DNA from: Dactylorhiza incarnata
Taxonomy: Eukaryota > Streptophyta > Magnoliopsida > Asparagales > Orchidaceae
Length of the DNA: 64,000 nucleotides
Direction: 5' to 3'
Assembly: GCA_033032865.1 (NCBI GenBank)
Contig: JAWHQI010000064.1
Span: forward strand, 8,494,001 to 8,558,000
The first letter of the stretch is position 1; every line of letters begins with the position of its first letter. Shown here one piece after another: positions 11,636 to 22,923 of the stretch. Both the position numbers and the translations under genes were made by a program. The notes under the pieces are model-generated. The model was not told the DNA's origin, did no database searches, and saw only the letters and a list, made by a program, of their open reading frames with translations.

Positions 11636-12381
11636 CTTTAATTTCCTGAGATAATAAGCTAGAGAGATAATCAAATACAAAGTGAAGTATTCTTGACATG
11701 ATGACTTCTTCAAATCAAGAATCATGTGGGCAAGATTCCCAATAATCTCCCCCTATTTGAAGATGTTAGAATCTCAATTCAAGACTACAAACACTTGACA
11801 ATAACTACATTAAACTTTAAATAGAGCATATAAACGTGTGACTTTCTACTTAGCTTCCTGAGTACATCAGACATGATGTAGCTCCCCCTTGATGTGATCC
11901 CTCTGCTTTTGTGGCTCCCCCTATCTTTAGGGTCTCCTTGAGCACCATTTCTCCCCCTTCCTGACTTCTTGCCTTCTGCTTTTCTAACCAAGGAGTAGCA
12001 CAAGCTCCCCCTTGATTTGATGTCTCTTCTTTATGGCTCCCTTTCTGACTTCTTTCCTGTCTTCCTTGCACCCTGCATAATCTGTTTCTGAATGTCTAGC
12101 ATAACCTGCATAACCTACAGAACCTGCATCTAATTTCTGACGTATACCTATGTATGATATTTTGATAGCTAAGCACACATTATCAGTTATCAGCAGGCAA
12201 TAACTAGATATAGCAGTAACCGCAGTTTTATGAATACCGTCCACATTAAGCATGCCACAGTAATATCATGCATATACCTTATAAGCAGGCACATATAAGT
12301 GTTCTGGAATTGTTCATATACAAGACAGGTCATTTAGCTGGATTAAATGTTCTTAAAATGAGCTTAAGAAATAAATGTCTT

Positions 12382-13224
12382 TCAGTTGTTGATAAGCAGG
12401 GCGTCTTTGCTGGAGCTGGCATTCTTTGCTTCTTTCTTCATCTTTCGCTTATAGAAGTTCTGTGGCTTTGGAATCTTCTTTGGAGGAGGAGGGGGACCAT
12501 GGGGAAAAGCCATCTTATGTCTTGCTCTTTCTTCCAGATTTTTTATGTGACGATTCCATTCGATGGAGGAGTACACTCTCTCATGGTTCTTCTGACCATG
12601 TCCAAATGCGATCCACAATTCTGTGATGATCTCTCTTGAACGAGGAATCCATCTACCAGCTTCTGGGTCCTGTTCAACCTCACTTAGCCTTTTCTTCCTG
12701 TACTCCTCGCTGGATGTTCTTCTTCTCTTCCTAGTTGTTGCGGACTCATCTGATTCGTTTTTAGAGTCGAAGCTGGAGGAGGGTTCAGTGGGTATGTATT
12801 CAGAGGGGGTTACTTGAAGCGCTTGCATTACCTGATTACTTACCCATTTCGCTTGATGCGAGCAAGCAGCTATGTTTCCCTTGATCTCTTCCCGGATTTC
12901 TTCTTCGCATCTCCTTTCCCCGTCTTGGAGTACTTCTTTCACTGAATCCTTTAGTTCAAATATATGTTCAAGTGTTTCTTGATCCCCGACATCAATAAAG
13001 TTTCTTAGTTCCGTAACACGAGCGTCTAGGGTTTGCTCTTGGTTGGTGAGTTTGTCCATGATGAGGTTCGTGGACTCCTCATGTTGAGTTTGCAGTTGAG
13101 TGATGTCCTCCTTTACTGACTTTATTTCCTCCTTCATCTCATCCCTGATTTTGTTTACCGCTTTTTCTATAAGGGCTTCCATCCGCTCCCATAGAATCTC
13201 GCATGTTCCTTTTTCGGTTGACAT
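12382..13224 (-). CDS. Intact 280-aa accessory ORF of element Z (coiled-coil protein of unknown function)
   Basis: Starts at an ATG (MSTEKGTCEILWERMEALIE) and is unbroken to LLINN. Residues ~10-110 form a long heptad-like helix (EEIKSVKEDITQLQTQHEES, then LRNFIDVGDQETLEHIFELK), predicted coiled coil. A serine/acid linker with KRRRTSSEEYRKKR (NLS-like) follows at ~165-182. Next is a compact region GRWIPRSREIITELWIAFGH with EWNRHIKNLEERAR. The tail is PPPPPKK and lysine-rich. It lies between the deleted pol position and the 3' LTR, where SIRE-type elements may hold an extra ORF, and shares only general character with the 5075-7670 ORF. It is intact while gag in the same element carries several lesions. 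Function unknown; particle assembly or nucleic-acid binding would be guesses. Confidence 0.65.
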   Translation of the reverse strand: MSTEKGTCEILWERMEALIEKAVNKIRDEMKEEIKSVKEDITQLQTQHEESTNLIMDKLTNQEQTLDARVTELRNFIDVGDQETLEHIFELKDSVKEVLQDGERRCEEEIREEIKGNIAACSHQAKWVSNQVMQALQVTPSEYIPTEPSSSFDSKNESDESATTRKRRRTSSEEYRKKRLSEVEQDPEAGRWIPRSREIITELWIAFGHGQKNHERVYSSIEWNRHIKNLEERARHKMAFPHGPPPPPKKIPKPQNFYKRKMKKEAKNASSSKDALLINN

Positions 13225-13639
13225 TGTTTCTGGGAAGACGATAGATCGGAGACGAAGAGGTAGTTTGTCGAGGAATGTATTAGGGAAAATGAACTCTAAC
13301 CTTAGAATTCACTTTACTTATAGGGGGAGTAGGTGAAGGGGCGCGTACTCATTGTTGAGTTTATCGAGGCATCAATGTATGCTGCATCGAGCGGCTCCGA
13401 TTTATCTAATTTAATAAGATTTATGTTATTTAGACGCAGTTCCGACTGTACTATTTTGCTGTTTGAAATACGTCTAGGATACCCATTCTTCCTAACGCCT
13501 CTGCCTAATGCATTCTCCCGCCCTACTTGGGTGTTGTCTTTTGGTACCAATCCTGCACTAAGATTGTTAGAGTGCTAATTTTGCTGTTCTGCCAAAGGGC
13601 CAGAACATCCACCTTGTCCAAGACCCAGATTTACTTCTG

Positions 13640-15796
13640 GTGGGCACTTGGGCTACCTGCCAGACAAGATTACAATCCCTTAGGAACCCAAATGAATTTG
13701 GGTCGTTGGAATTTGTTAGGATGATAGAGCGGAATCGGAAACCTCGGAGGGCTCTGCACTTTCCTTGCATTGAGTCCTGTTGGGTTGAACCAACAGTCCA
13801 ATGCAAAGTGGCCTACATTCTCACAGCACCATCACTCATATCTGTTATATCTTCTCTTCTGCTTCATCATCTGTGTAGCATGACAGTGCTGATGTGCAGA
13901 GGAGAAGGTGTCTTCCCTAACAGATCTAGGGTGAACCTCATGTGTGTGAGCCGGGGGAGGAATTGGCTTCACTACTCTTTGGTTCACCTTCTTGGGAGCG
14001 GGCTTTGTAGGAACAGCCACTCCCATTCTTTTAGCTGTTGTTGCTGTAGGTTTGTGGGCTGAAGGACTTGCTATCAGCACCTTCTTATAAGAAGCTCTGG
14101 CTTCAGGATCTTTGCCCATGACTGGCTCCTGATGGAAACCGATACTAGCTCTGAACTGTCCAGAGAAGGTGTCAATTATCGGCAGGATAGTTTTGGGTAT
14201 TGAGAAGCTGGAAGCAAGTTTCTTCTCAGCCAGCAACATTTCTTCAAGGTCCATAATGACCTTGTTTTTCTGCCCTAACTCAACATTCTTAAGCCTTATG
14301 GCTTCCTTAAGTTTGTCCACTTCTTTGCTCATAGAGGTTAGCCTCTCGGCTGTCTCCTGGAGCTTGGATTGGACAGGTTTTAAGGAATCTAACTCCTTGG
14401 TTTGCACCTTGAGGAATTTCTTACTCCCTATGAAGGCTTTCCATAAGGCTTTATATTGCCTTATTAGTTCAGATTCAATTTCATACTGGGATCTTGAGGC
14501 AGTGCCATTGGCAGCAGATACCTCCTTATTATTATGCAAAGAATCTACTGCTGATTCAGAATCAGAGGCAGATAGAGAAGTTCTGTGTTTTACCTTTCCA
14601 GCGGAGTTGTCATCCCGGTTGCCTTCATTAATAGCCATCAGTCCAATAAGTGCCTCATCCTCAGTCACAGAGGAACTTGAGTCAGAGTCGCTCAACGTTT
14701 TGGTCTTCTTTGCCACGAACCCCTTTTCAGAGGTTCTCTTGCTCCTGGAGCTTCTTCTCTCTTCATGGTTCCTTGACTCCTTTTTCTTGGAGGGGCAGTC
14801 GGCAGCCATGTGACCTATTTTGCTACAAGAATAGCAGGCAGTATTCCCTGAGAGCCCTAGATCTGTCCCGATAGTCATATCTTTTGGAGCTTGAGGAGGA
14901 GATTCTGCTGTTGTCCCTCCTTCTTCTGTGTAGCAGCTTTCTGAATTGTTTTGAGAGGAGGGCCACCTCTCTATCAATGTCATCAGATTCAGAGGAGCTG
15001 CCTCCTGATTCCTCACTGCTTTCAGATCTATTCGGAGATGCAAAGGTCTTGCCCTTGAATCTTCTGGTGCTCTCTGCCTTTAGAGCCACCGATCTTTCTC
15101 TTGAGCTCACCTTTGAGATTTCTTCTTCTTCAGCCTTCCTTGTGTTGAGTTGAAGTTCATGAGACAACAGCTTCCCGTATAGGTTCTTGGGCTCAATGTT
15201 TCCCAATTGACCCATCTCTCTGATGGCACATATCTTGATATCCCATTCCTTTGTGAGGGATCTGAGAAACTTGTCATTTAGATCTGAGTTCGTGAACTCT
15301 CTTTCGTAGTTTCTCAGGCCATTCACGATCTTGAAAAATCTCTCATAGCAGTTGGAGATTGTTTCATTCTTGCCTTATTTGAAGGCTTCATATTCCTGGT
15401 TGAGGAGAGATTTCCTGTCATCCCTTACCTCTTCAGTACCCTCCATATATACGATCAAGGAGTCCCACATCTCCTTGGCCGTTTTGCAGTGAATTAGATT
15501 TTGGAGAGTTGAGTATCTATAGCACTAACAATGACGTTTTGTGCCCTCTTGTATAGACCTGCCAAGGTTAGCTCATCCTTGGTCATGTCTTCATATTTCT
15601 TTATCACTTGCCTGGTTGGATCAATAGTGGAGGCAGTAGTAGGGATGAAGGGGCCCTGCTTGATCGTCAGGTAGATTCTTGGGGCAGCTGCTTCCATAAA
15701 GATCCTTACCCTTTCCTTCCAAATGGGGAAATTCTCCTTTGTGCAGATAGGAAGCTTCATAGCTCTCATCTCACGATTCTGATCCCCACCGGCCAT
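13640..15796 (-). pseudogene. Damaged gag of element Z
   Basis: Gag starts at ATG 15796 (MAGGDQNREMRAMKLPICTK) with the UBN2-type N-terminal domain. Lesions seen: loss of frame near 15494-15520, a TAA near 15376 (after YEAFK), and another frame change near 14880-14930. The last large block (to 13832) carries zinc knuckle 1, CYSCSKIGHMAADC (CX2CX4HX4C). That block stops at TGA 13832-13834 exactly where the first cysteine of a second knuckle is expected; the next codons give WCCENVGHFALDC. The region between the knuckles is serine/acid rich, then a long charged helix (ETAERLTSMSKEVDKLKEAI). The protein cannot be made in full from this copy. Confidence 0.8.
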
Positions 15797-15847
15797 GGTG
15801 AATCGTTCCTGATCTAGATCGGACTGTTAAGTCCCCTTTTGATCAAC

Positions 15848-15862
15848 CTCACTTTGATACCA
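15848..15862 (-). other. Primer binding site of element Z
   Basis: Minus strand TGGTATCAAAGTGAG, two bases inside the 5' LTR end. This is the usual plant copia site complementary to initiator Met-tRNA, with one change (AAAG for AGAG). Confidence 0.85.
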
Positions 15863-16079
15863 CTTGTAGGATATGGAACGTTCACCTAAAGGGGGGGTTA
15901 GGTGATCTTGGTACTTTTGGGGTTATTAGTGTGAGTTATCAGAATTCAAGCAATGCACAAAATTATCACACAAATAAAATACACCAGACGACACAAGATC
16001 TATAGAGGTTCCTCATGACAGGGAGTCGTGAGTAGTCCTCTTTCCCTCTGCGCCTACCCAGCAGTGCGCTAGGCTCGGC

Positions 16080-16420
16080 AAACGCCGCCAAAAACTTCAG
16101 GCCCTCAAGCCTTACACCTCGGACCCGCAAGTCCCAACAGCCTAGGCCCGCAAGCCCCTACTGCCCCCGATCCTGCAAGCTCGACACTCAGGCCCTCAAG
16201 CCCTACAACACGGACCCGCAAGTCCAAACAGCCTAGGCCCGCAAGCCCCTACTGCCCCCGAGCCCGCAAGCTCGACAGATCGCACCCGCAAGCGCACTGC
16301 CCTGGCCCTCAAGCCTCGCAGCTCTCCAGCCCTCAAGCTAGACAAAGTCGGACCTGCAAGTCCACTGCCCTGGCCCTCAAGCCTCACAGCTCTCCAGCCC
16401 TCAAGCTAGACAAATTGGCC
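16080..16420. repeat. CCCGCAAG/CCCTCAAG repeats, 5' LTR of Z
   Basis: Same array as 10370-10725; small differences in unit sequence. Confidence 0.85.
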
Positions 16421-16879
16421 CGCAAGCCTTATAAGAAAATACAGTAAAGAAAACTGTCTCTTCTGCCTGATGTTGATCGGCAACTTAGCCTGATGGAGAT
16501 CGGCTCCTTAAGGATGAAGAAGATGCTTCTTGATTTTGAGTTTCAACTCTGGATCTTCTTCAGCCTCCTCTTCTTTTGCCTGTTGTTGAGCGGCGACTTC
16601 TCAGTCAATAGAGATGACTTATTCTTATGATAACTCCTGAATCTTGTTCTCTTTCTTCTCCGCTGAAAAAATTACTGTTCTATTGAAGAGCGGCGGGATT
16701 CTTTTTCACGTTCCTTTTCTTACACAGCAAGCCTCCTTTCCTAGGGCAACACTGTTCCCTTTTATAGAATGGCCAGCCGTATAACGGTCATATTCACTTT
16801 CCTTTCCTGTCAGACGCCTATCCATCATAGCAGGCGCTGATTGGACAATCAGGCGGCGGCATTAATTGCTGACATAACG

Positions 16880-17310
16880 TCCGCAAGATTTGAATTCTAT
16901 CTTGAAGATATCTGCATCATTACGACGACAAGCTGTCTCTGACTTTGTCGTCGCGATCTTCCTTCTGCCACTGATGGAGGTATCTCGACGATACAAGATA
17001 TCCTGGCGATTCTGTGTATACGACGATCTTCTTTCTCTGACAGTGTCGTAGTGATCTTCCTTCTTGCAGCAAGTCGTCGTGATCTCATTGTTTTCTCGAT
17101 GACATGCCTTCTTCATGTCGATATCCAATTACATCAGTCAACCTTAGCCTTGTCAGCGACAAGACTTCTTTACGATGATATCTACTCTTCTTGACAGTAT
17201 GCCCTCTTTGCTGATGTCGACGATACTTCATCTTCTCAGCGATTGCTTTTCTTATCATTACAACGATAAGCATTCTTTGTCGACGACATCACTTGTCCTT
17301 CTCGACGATA
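16880..17310. repeat. U3 repeat cluster, CGACGA type, 5' LTR of Z
   Basis: Same cluster as 11205-11635. Lies upstream of the minus-strand TATA box at ~16760. Confidence 0.8.
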
Positions 17311-17422
17311 TTGCTTTAATTTCCTGAGATAATAAGCTAGAGAGATAACCAAATACAAAATGAAGTATTCTTGACATGATGACTTCTTCAAATCAAGAAT
17401 CATGTGGGCAAGATTCCCAACA

Positions 17423-17739
17423 CTTGAAAGGGAGTTCCAAATGCTCTTTGCTGAAGTGCAATCAGCCACTTTAAGAAGAATGTCATTTGACATTGATTTA
17501 GCCAATATCTCCATGGCTATGGCATCAACACTTTTCAGCCTTTCCTGATCATCAGATGAAGAAGTTGAGGATGTAGTTCCTGCCAAAACAGATTTATATA
17601 TATCTTCATCTATGGCATTCATAAATAATTTAATTCTAATTTGCCATAAATCAAAACTATCCAAACTACATAAAGGTGGATCTGAAAAAGAGAAATCTGC
17701 TAGTGCCATCAAATTTTTGAAAAATCTTTTTACAACCAA
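17423..17739 (-). pseudogene. Copia gag, N-terminal half, interrupted by element Z
   Basis: The minus frame starts near MVVKRFFKNLMALADFSFSD and runs through FDLWQIRIKLFMNAIDEDIY, NDILLKVADCTSAKSIWNSL, the UBN2 domain of SIRE-like gag. Reading leaves the gene at CTTGA (17423-17427), where Z begins. The continuation is at 10162-9850. The homologue in Y (22758-22486) shows the same domain without the insertion. Confidence 0.75.
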
Positions 17740-17864
17740 ACAAAATAAGAACTAAGTGATCTTTGTGATTTCAGGTGTTAGCCTGTGTGCAAAATCAACT
17801 TCCTCTGATACCAATTGAAAGGGACAATTGATATCCTCTGATGAGGGTGATTGATAAAATCAAC

Positions 17865-17878
17865 CTGCTTTGATACCA
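17865..17878 (-). other. Primer binding site beside LTR 17881-19520
   Basis: Minus strand TGGTATCAAAGCAGG, adjacent to the LTR end. This marks the LTR to its right as a 5' LTR of a minus-strand element. Confidence 0.8.
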
Positions 17879-17880
17879 AT

Positions 17881-19520
17881 TGAAAGGAGAGTTTAGTTCT
17901 TATTCTTATTATTAAAACTCTTGTTTAACTTTGTTTTAAAGTAAATGATATATATATATAAATATATATCAGTTTGTTGATTGAGTGATAAACACAAACA
18001 GTTAGAGTGCAAAGTAATAAACATCACAAATAAAGGAATAAAATAAAGCAAACCAAAACACATCCAGGTGACACAAGGAAATATAGTAGTTCCCCAAAAC
18101 TGGGTAAATCTACTCTTCTACCCACTGGTAGCAATCCACTAGGAGAGTTGATCAGGTGCCCTCACACCAAGGTGTTTTTGTTCAGGTGTCCACACACCAA
18201 TGGAGGTTTGATCAGGTGCCCAATTCACCTATAAGCTTTTGATCAGGTGCTTATAAATCAACTAGATTTTTTGATCAGGTGTCTTGCCACCAACAGGTAA
18301 ACTTTTGAAGGGAGTTTTAACCCTGTACAAGATGGGGAAGGAGAAAGGGAAAAGATTTATTGTTCTTCTCTTTGTGCTGAGAAGACTCTTGATGAAGATC
18401 CTGATTGGTAGTTGTGTTTGGATCTTGATGATGATGTTGAAGAGCTCCCCCTGTCTGATATAATAGTTGACAGTTTGTGGAGGCCTCTTCTCTTGATTGT
18501 ACAAACTCCTTTCTTCTTTATGCAATAATGATCCTGAGCAAGTGATTGTGATTGGTGTCTCAGGATGAATGTGATTTGCAAGGAGTTAGCAAAAAGAAGA
18601 TAAATAATGGAAGATCTGCTTCTTCTTTTTGCCTTTGTAAATCTCTTCCTGTTCTTTTCCTGTACAACAATATATTTATATCTATTCTGTTCTATTCTCT
18701 GTCGAGAGATAACAGCTATATATATATCCTGATATATATTATCTGCTGTAATATATTCTGTTTAAATCCTTGCCGACCAAAGAGGAATATAATAAATATA
18801 TCTTTCATTTCCCAGATCCTTGAGCAGATAACTTGCTGTGTTTGACTTGCTGCAACGGCTATATTAATTAATGCTTTTGCCAAACGGCTACAGCATTAAA
18901 TGCTTTTGCCAAACGACTACAGTATTAAATGCTTGCACGCTCTAATGTCAGAACAGCAATATATATATATATATATCAATATAATAAATAAATATTGCTT
19001 TAATAAAGTCTGACAGCATATTAGAATAAGAAATATAATTCTGCATAACTTTTGTCGAGCTGAGCTCCACTTTCGTCGGGCTCAAACATTTGATTCGTCG
19101 ACCTCATTATTAAGTTTACTGTTTCTGAACATCTGTTGGAATTCGTCGACCGCTGTTCGTCATTCGTCGATCGCTGTTCCACGTTCGTCGACTGCAGCTT
19201 CCCTGCTATAATCTGTCGAGCGCTGCTATAGAATATATTCTGTTCGCCGATCGCCGTCCGACGAATGCTGAGACGCAGCTAATATATGAAATATATTCAC
19301 TCTTATTTTCTCTAATATTAATTTCTCTTATAATATTTTCTCTTATATTATTTTGCCTATTATTATATATTTATTTTTCTTAGTATATTATTTATACATA
19401 TATATTATTTTCAGCCTTTTAACTTAATAAGATATTTAATCTAAGTTGTAATATATATTATGATATATACTTAGATACTTAAGGTGGATCCTAACTCAAA
19501 TCAAAACTAAGGTTCCAACA
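17881..19520 (-). repeat. Copia 5' LTR (host element of Z)
   Basis: Plus-strand TGAAAGGAGAGTTTAG...GGTTCCAACA, 1640 bases, with primer site and gag on its left. TAGGG follows it, then GTGAGCTCGCAGG. Its U3 carries a CGTCGA cluster at 19055-19265. Its 3' partner may be L1 at 3320-4828 (CAGGG before it), though the two LTRs differ enough that a hybrid or recombined element is possible. Confidence 0.8.
19055..19265. repeat. U3 repeat cluster, TTCGTCGACCGC type
   Basis: Paralogue of 8545-8765 with one extra unit (CATTCGTCGATCGCTG). Confidence 0.8.
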
Positions 19521-19711
19521 TAGGGTGAGCTCGCAGGAAGGCGTGCGAGACCAGGTCCCAGTGGATATCGCCGCAAGGGGTCCCAGGCGAGGTCTTAACG
19601 ACGCGCTCGCCAGGGGGGATGTCGCGGAAGAGATCCGCGAGAAGGCAGCGAGAGCTCTCGCGAGTAATGTTCTCGCAAACCCCTTGCCCGTAGGTTGACA
19701 GGGAAGGATTA
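19521..19711. repeat. GCGAG-rich Tat-like LTR fragment, duplicate 2
   Basis: Nearly identical to 9015-9206. Ends with GATTA, the left target duplication of element Y. Its logical continuation is at 24720, beyond Y. Confidence 0.7.
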
Positions 19712-21489
19712 TGAAAGGAGGTTTAGTTCTTAAGTATTAAAGCTCTTGTTTAAGTTTTATTTCAAAGTAATGATATATATAAATATAGGTGTTGTGTGAG
19801 TAATAAAAACAAACACTAAGTAGGCACAGCAATAAAGCATATAAAAACATAAACAAAGCAAACATCCAGATGACACAAGATATATAGTAGTTCCCCTCAA
19901 CCTGGGTACATCTACTCTTCTACCCACTGGTAGGAATCCACTAGGAGGTTGTTGATCAGGTGCCCTCACACCAAGGTGATTTTTGTAGGTGTCCACACAC
20001 CATAGAGCTTTTGATCAGGTGCTCAAAACCAAGATGCAGGTTTTTGCTAAGGTGCCCTGTCACCGGGAGTTAACTTTTGAAGGGAGTTATAACCCTTTGT
20101 ACATGAGGGGAAATAAAGAAAACAAAAAGATTAAAGGTGTTCTTCTCTTTGCTGAGAAGACTCTTGATGATCCTGATGAGTTGTTGTGTTTGGATCTTGA
20201 TGATGATGTTGAAGAAAACTCCCCCTGTCTGATTTAGATTTATGACAGCTTGTGGATGAAGCTTCTTCTCTAGAATGCAATAACTCTTCTTCATCTTCTG
20301 CAATTTGATCCTGAGCAAATAATCTTGATTGGTGTCTCAGGATAAATATAATCTGCAGAGAAGAGTTAGCAAAAAGCAAGATATAAATATATTGTTCTTT
20401 GTATAAAGAACTCTGATATGTTCTTCTTTCTTTTTGCTTCTCTGTTTCTCTCTTCCTCATTCTTTTTTGTACAGCAAATGTGATATGTTCTGTGTATAAT
20501 CTCTGTACAACAATATGTTCTGTATTGATGTTATATCTATATATGAATAATCTGCTGTATATCTTCTTCTATATATTTTATCTCGACAGCCTTCTTCTCT
20601 CTCTTTTTCTGTTCTGCTATATTGATGAGTTGTCTCCTACTGTCATGTAAAAATGTTGTCCTCTTTCCTGGGCTAATTTGATTTCTTGCCCAACAAGGAA
20701 GGAGATAATATCTCTTTCTTTTTCCAGAAACCTCGAGCAGACAAATTGTCGTATTTAGTTTTGCGCCATATTTGGCTTTGCTGCAACGGCTCTTACATTT
20801 AATGTTGCAACGGCTATTTCAAACAAAGGAAAGGCAGCAATATATAAATAGAATTAATAAAATATTGCTTTAATAAATCTGACAGCATATATGTAATATT
20901 TTAGTCGAGCTGAGAATGATATAAAATAATGCTGCAGATATTTCGTCGAGCTCAGCTTCAAGTTCGTCGACCTGATCATTTGATTTATCATTCTGAACAT
21001 CTGCTGAATATTCATCGAACACAGACTTGAGATCGTCGAACGCAACTTTTCGTCGAACGTAGAGACGGGCTGGATCGTCGACCGCTAAATATTGAGCTGT
21101 TCGTCGAACGCAGACTTGAGTTCGTCGAACGCAGCTTTTCGTCGACCGCTGAGATGGGGTCTGTTCGTCAACCGCTGAGACAATCTGTTCGTCGACCACT
21201 GAACCGCTGAGACGGGATCGTCGAGCGCTGAGATAGCTAGATTTTGTCGAGCGCAGAATGAACATCTTCGTCGACCGCAGAGCGTCGTTCGTCGAACGCA
21301 GATAGTCGTTCGTCGAACGCAGAGAACTTATGTTATTTTTATCTTTCTCTTATTATTTCAGCCTATTAACTATATCTATTTTCAGCCTTCTTTCTTAATG
21401 GGATTTGATCTAAGTTATACAATGTGTTATGATAGAAACTTAGACATTAAAGATGGATCCTAACTCAAATCAAAACTAAGGTTCCAACA
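19712..21489 (-). repeat. 3' LTR of element Y
   Basis: Plus TGAAAGGAGGTTTAG...GGTTCCAACA, 1778 bases. It carries a TTCGTCGAACGCAGA cluster at 20900-21325. Confidence 0.9.
20900..21325. repeat. U3 repeat cluster, TTCGTCGAACGCAGA type (Y, 3' LTR)
   Basis: About fifteen units of TTCGTCGAACGCAGA or TTCGTCGACCGCTGAGA with short spacers. Confidence 0.88.
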
Positions 21490-22199
21490 ATCTCCCCCTA
21501 TTTAAGTTGGGATCCTAATCCAAATTAAGACTAGGTTCTAACAATCTCCCCCTATTTGGTTTAGGATACCTAAGCATAAAAAGTCTTTGAATAACTTAAG
21601 GCTTAAGGGTCAGAGATTATTTCTTAATTTCTTTTTAAAACCAAGCAATTTCTGATTTCCTAGATTTTTATTTAAATTGGAATTTAATAAAATGAATTGC
21701 TAGATGTTATTGGATTCTATGAATTTTAAAATCAAAAAGACAATGTCTGATACCTTCTTTCTATAGAATCCCCTAAATCAGAAGAGACTCACACTCAGTG
21801 CTCTGATCATTTCTGATCTATGCAATTTGAGTAGAATGCTCAAACTGATTTTGGAGAAAGTCTGTAAGAATGTGAAGTTTATCTGACTTTATTTTTGAGA
21901 TAGAAAATTCAAAAGAATCTTAAAACTGCTGTTTAATTATAATTTGAGTAAAAATATTAAACAGTTTACAAAATTGCCTTATAGATAGATATGTTGGCCT
22001 TTTTATTTCATTAAAATATAAATTTGAAAATTTATTTTGGTTTTGCTGAACATAAATTTTTTCTTTTTCTTTAAAGGATTGTCTAAACTTTTTAGCCTTA
22101 ACTGACTTATTTTTTAAACAAATAATTTGTTCTGCTGATATTTTAAAATTTTCTTTAGGTTTGTTATATTCAGAAATTAAATTATTTATTATTAGCTCT

Positions 22200-22758
22200 T
22201 TTCTGATTCTATTTTCAGATTTTACTAATTATGTACATGGTGATTTGAAAACATATTTAAAATCAGAGGTAGAAATAAAATTTGAAGTTACCTCTTTTAC
22301 CTTTTCTGATTCAAATTCTGCATCTGATTTATGATATGAGTCATATATGGCCATCATGCAGAAATCTCTTGCTTTTTGTTCTTCTTCTTCTTCTTCTTTA
22401 CTTAGAGTAAATGATGGTTCTGCATCAAAATGCAGTTAGTGGAAAAAGTAAAGGAGGATTCATTTACCATCCTTGAGAGGGAGTTTCAGATGCCCTTTGC
22501 TGAAGTGCAATCAACCACTTTTTGAAGAATGTCTTTTGACATTAATTTAGCCAATATCTTCATGGCCTTTGCATCAGCACATTTCAGCTTTTCTTGATCA
22601 TATGTTGAGGAAATTGAAGATGGAAGTCCTGTCAAAATGGAATTGTAGATTTCTTCATCTATGACATTCATATATAATTTAATTCTAGCTTGCCATAAAG
22701 TAAATCTATCCAAATTACATATTGGTGGATATGAAATTGAAAAATCTGCTTGTGCCAT
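22200..22758 (-). pseudogene. Partial gag of element Y
   Basis: Starts MAQADFSISYPPICNLDRFT and continues FTLWQARIKLYMNVIDEEIY, DILQKVVDCTSAKGI, a UBN2-type domain, then stops. After the 'CCATCCTTGAGAGGGAG' junction near 22465-22485 the sequence matches the acidic C-terminal gag region seen at 9850-10162, with frame breaks. The central gag, zinc knuckle and all of pol are missing. The CTTGA-containing site here is the uninterrupted counterpart of the site where element Z inserted in the paralogue. Confidence 0.7.
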
Positions 22759-22907
22759 TAAATTTTAGAAAAACCCTTTTGAAAAAAAAAGAACTAAGTG
22801 ATCTTTGTGATTCAGGTGTTAGCCTGTGTGTAAAATCAACAGCCCTCTGATACCAATTGAAAGGAGTTCAATTGAGTATCAGTTGCAAGTAATTGAAGTA
22901 ATCAACC

Positions 22908-22922
22908 AACCTCTGATACCAA
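22908..22922 (-). other. Primer binding site of element Y
   Basis: Minus strand TGGTATCAGAGGTTG next to the 5' LTR end. Confidence 0.85.
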
Positions 22923-22923
22923 T

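Larger units (their letters stand above)
10163..11744 (-). repeat. 3' LTR of element Z
   Basis: Plus-strand start TGCAGGATATGG, end CCCAATA; the expected terminal CA has mutated (the partner ends CCCAACA). It contains an extra copy of a ~30-base 'cctgatggagatcggc' unit relative to the 5' LTR, CCGCAAG repeats at 10370-10725 and a CGACGA cluster at 11205-11635. Confidence 0.88.
10163..17422 (-). mobile_element. Element Z: complete non-autonomous SIRE-like copia retrotransposon
   Basis: LTRs are at 10163-11744 (3') and 15865-17422 (5'). CTTGA duplicates flank the element at 10158-10162 and 17423-17427. The primer site is 15848-15862 (minus TGGTATCAAAGTGAG) and the purine tract 11745-11762. The 4.1 kb interior holds a damaged gag (15796-13832) and one intact 280-codon ORF (13224-12382). 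No integrase, reverse transcriptase or RNase H motif was found. Just past the second zinc knuckle the reading shows WVLD, the way SIRE-type protease cores begin, and then loses similarity, suggesting pol was deleted from that point (inference). The insertion lies inside another copia gag; element Y preserves the uninterrupted site near 22465. Confidence 0.88.
15865..17422 (-). repeat. 5' LTR of element Z
   Basis: Plus-strand TGTAGGATATGG...TTCCCAACA, 1558 bases. The TATA box is CTATAAAAGGG on the minus strand near 16755-16766. It carries the CCGCAAG array (16080-16420) and the CGACGA cluster (16880-17310). Confidence 0.9.

Noticed and set aside
13640..14813. Plus-strand ORFs of 140 and 214 codons
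   Set aside because: They are antisense shadows of the serine/acid-rich gag of element Z.
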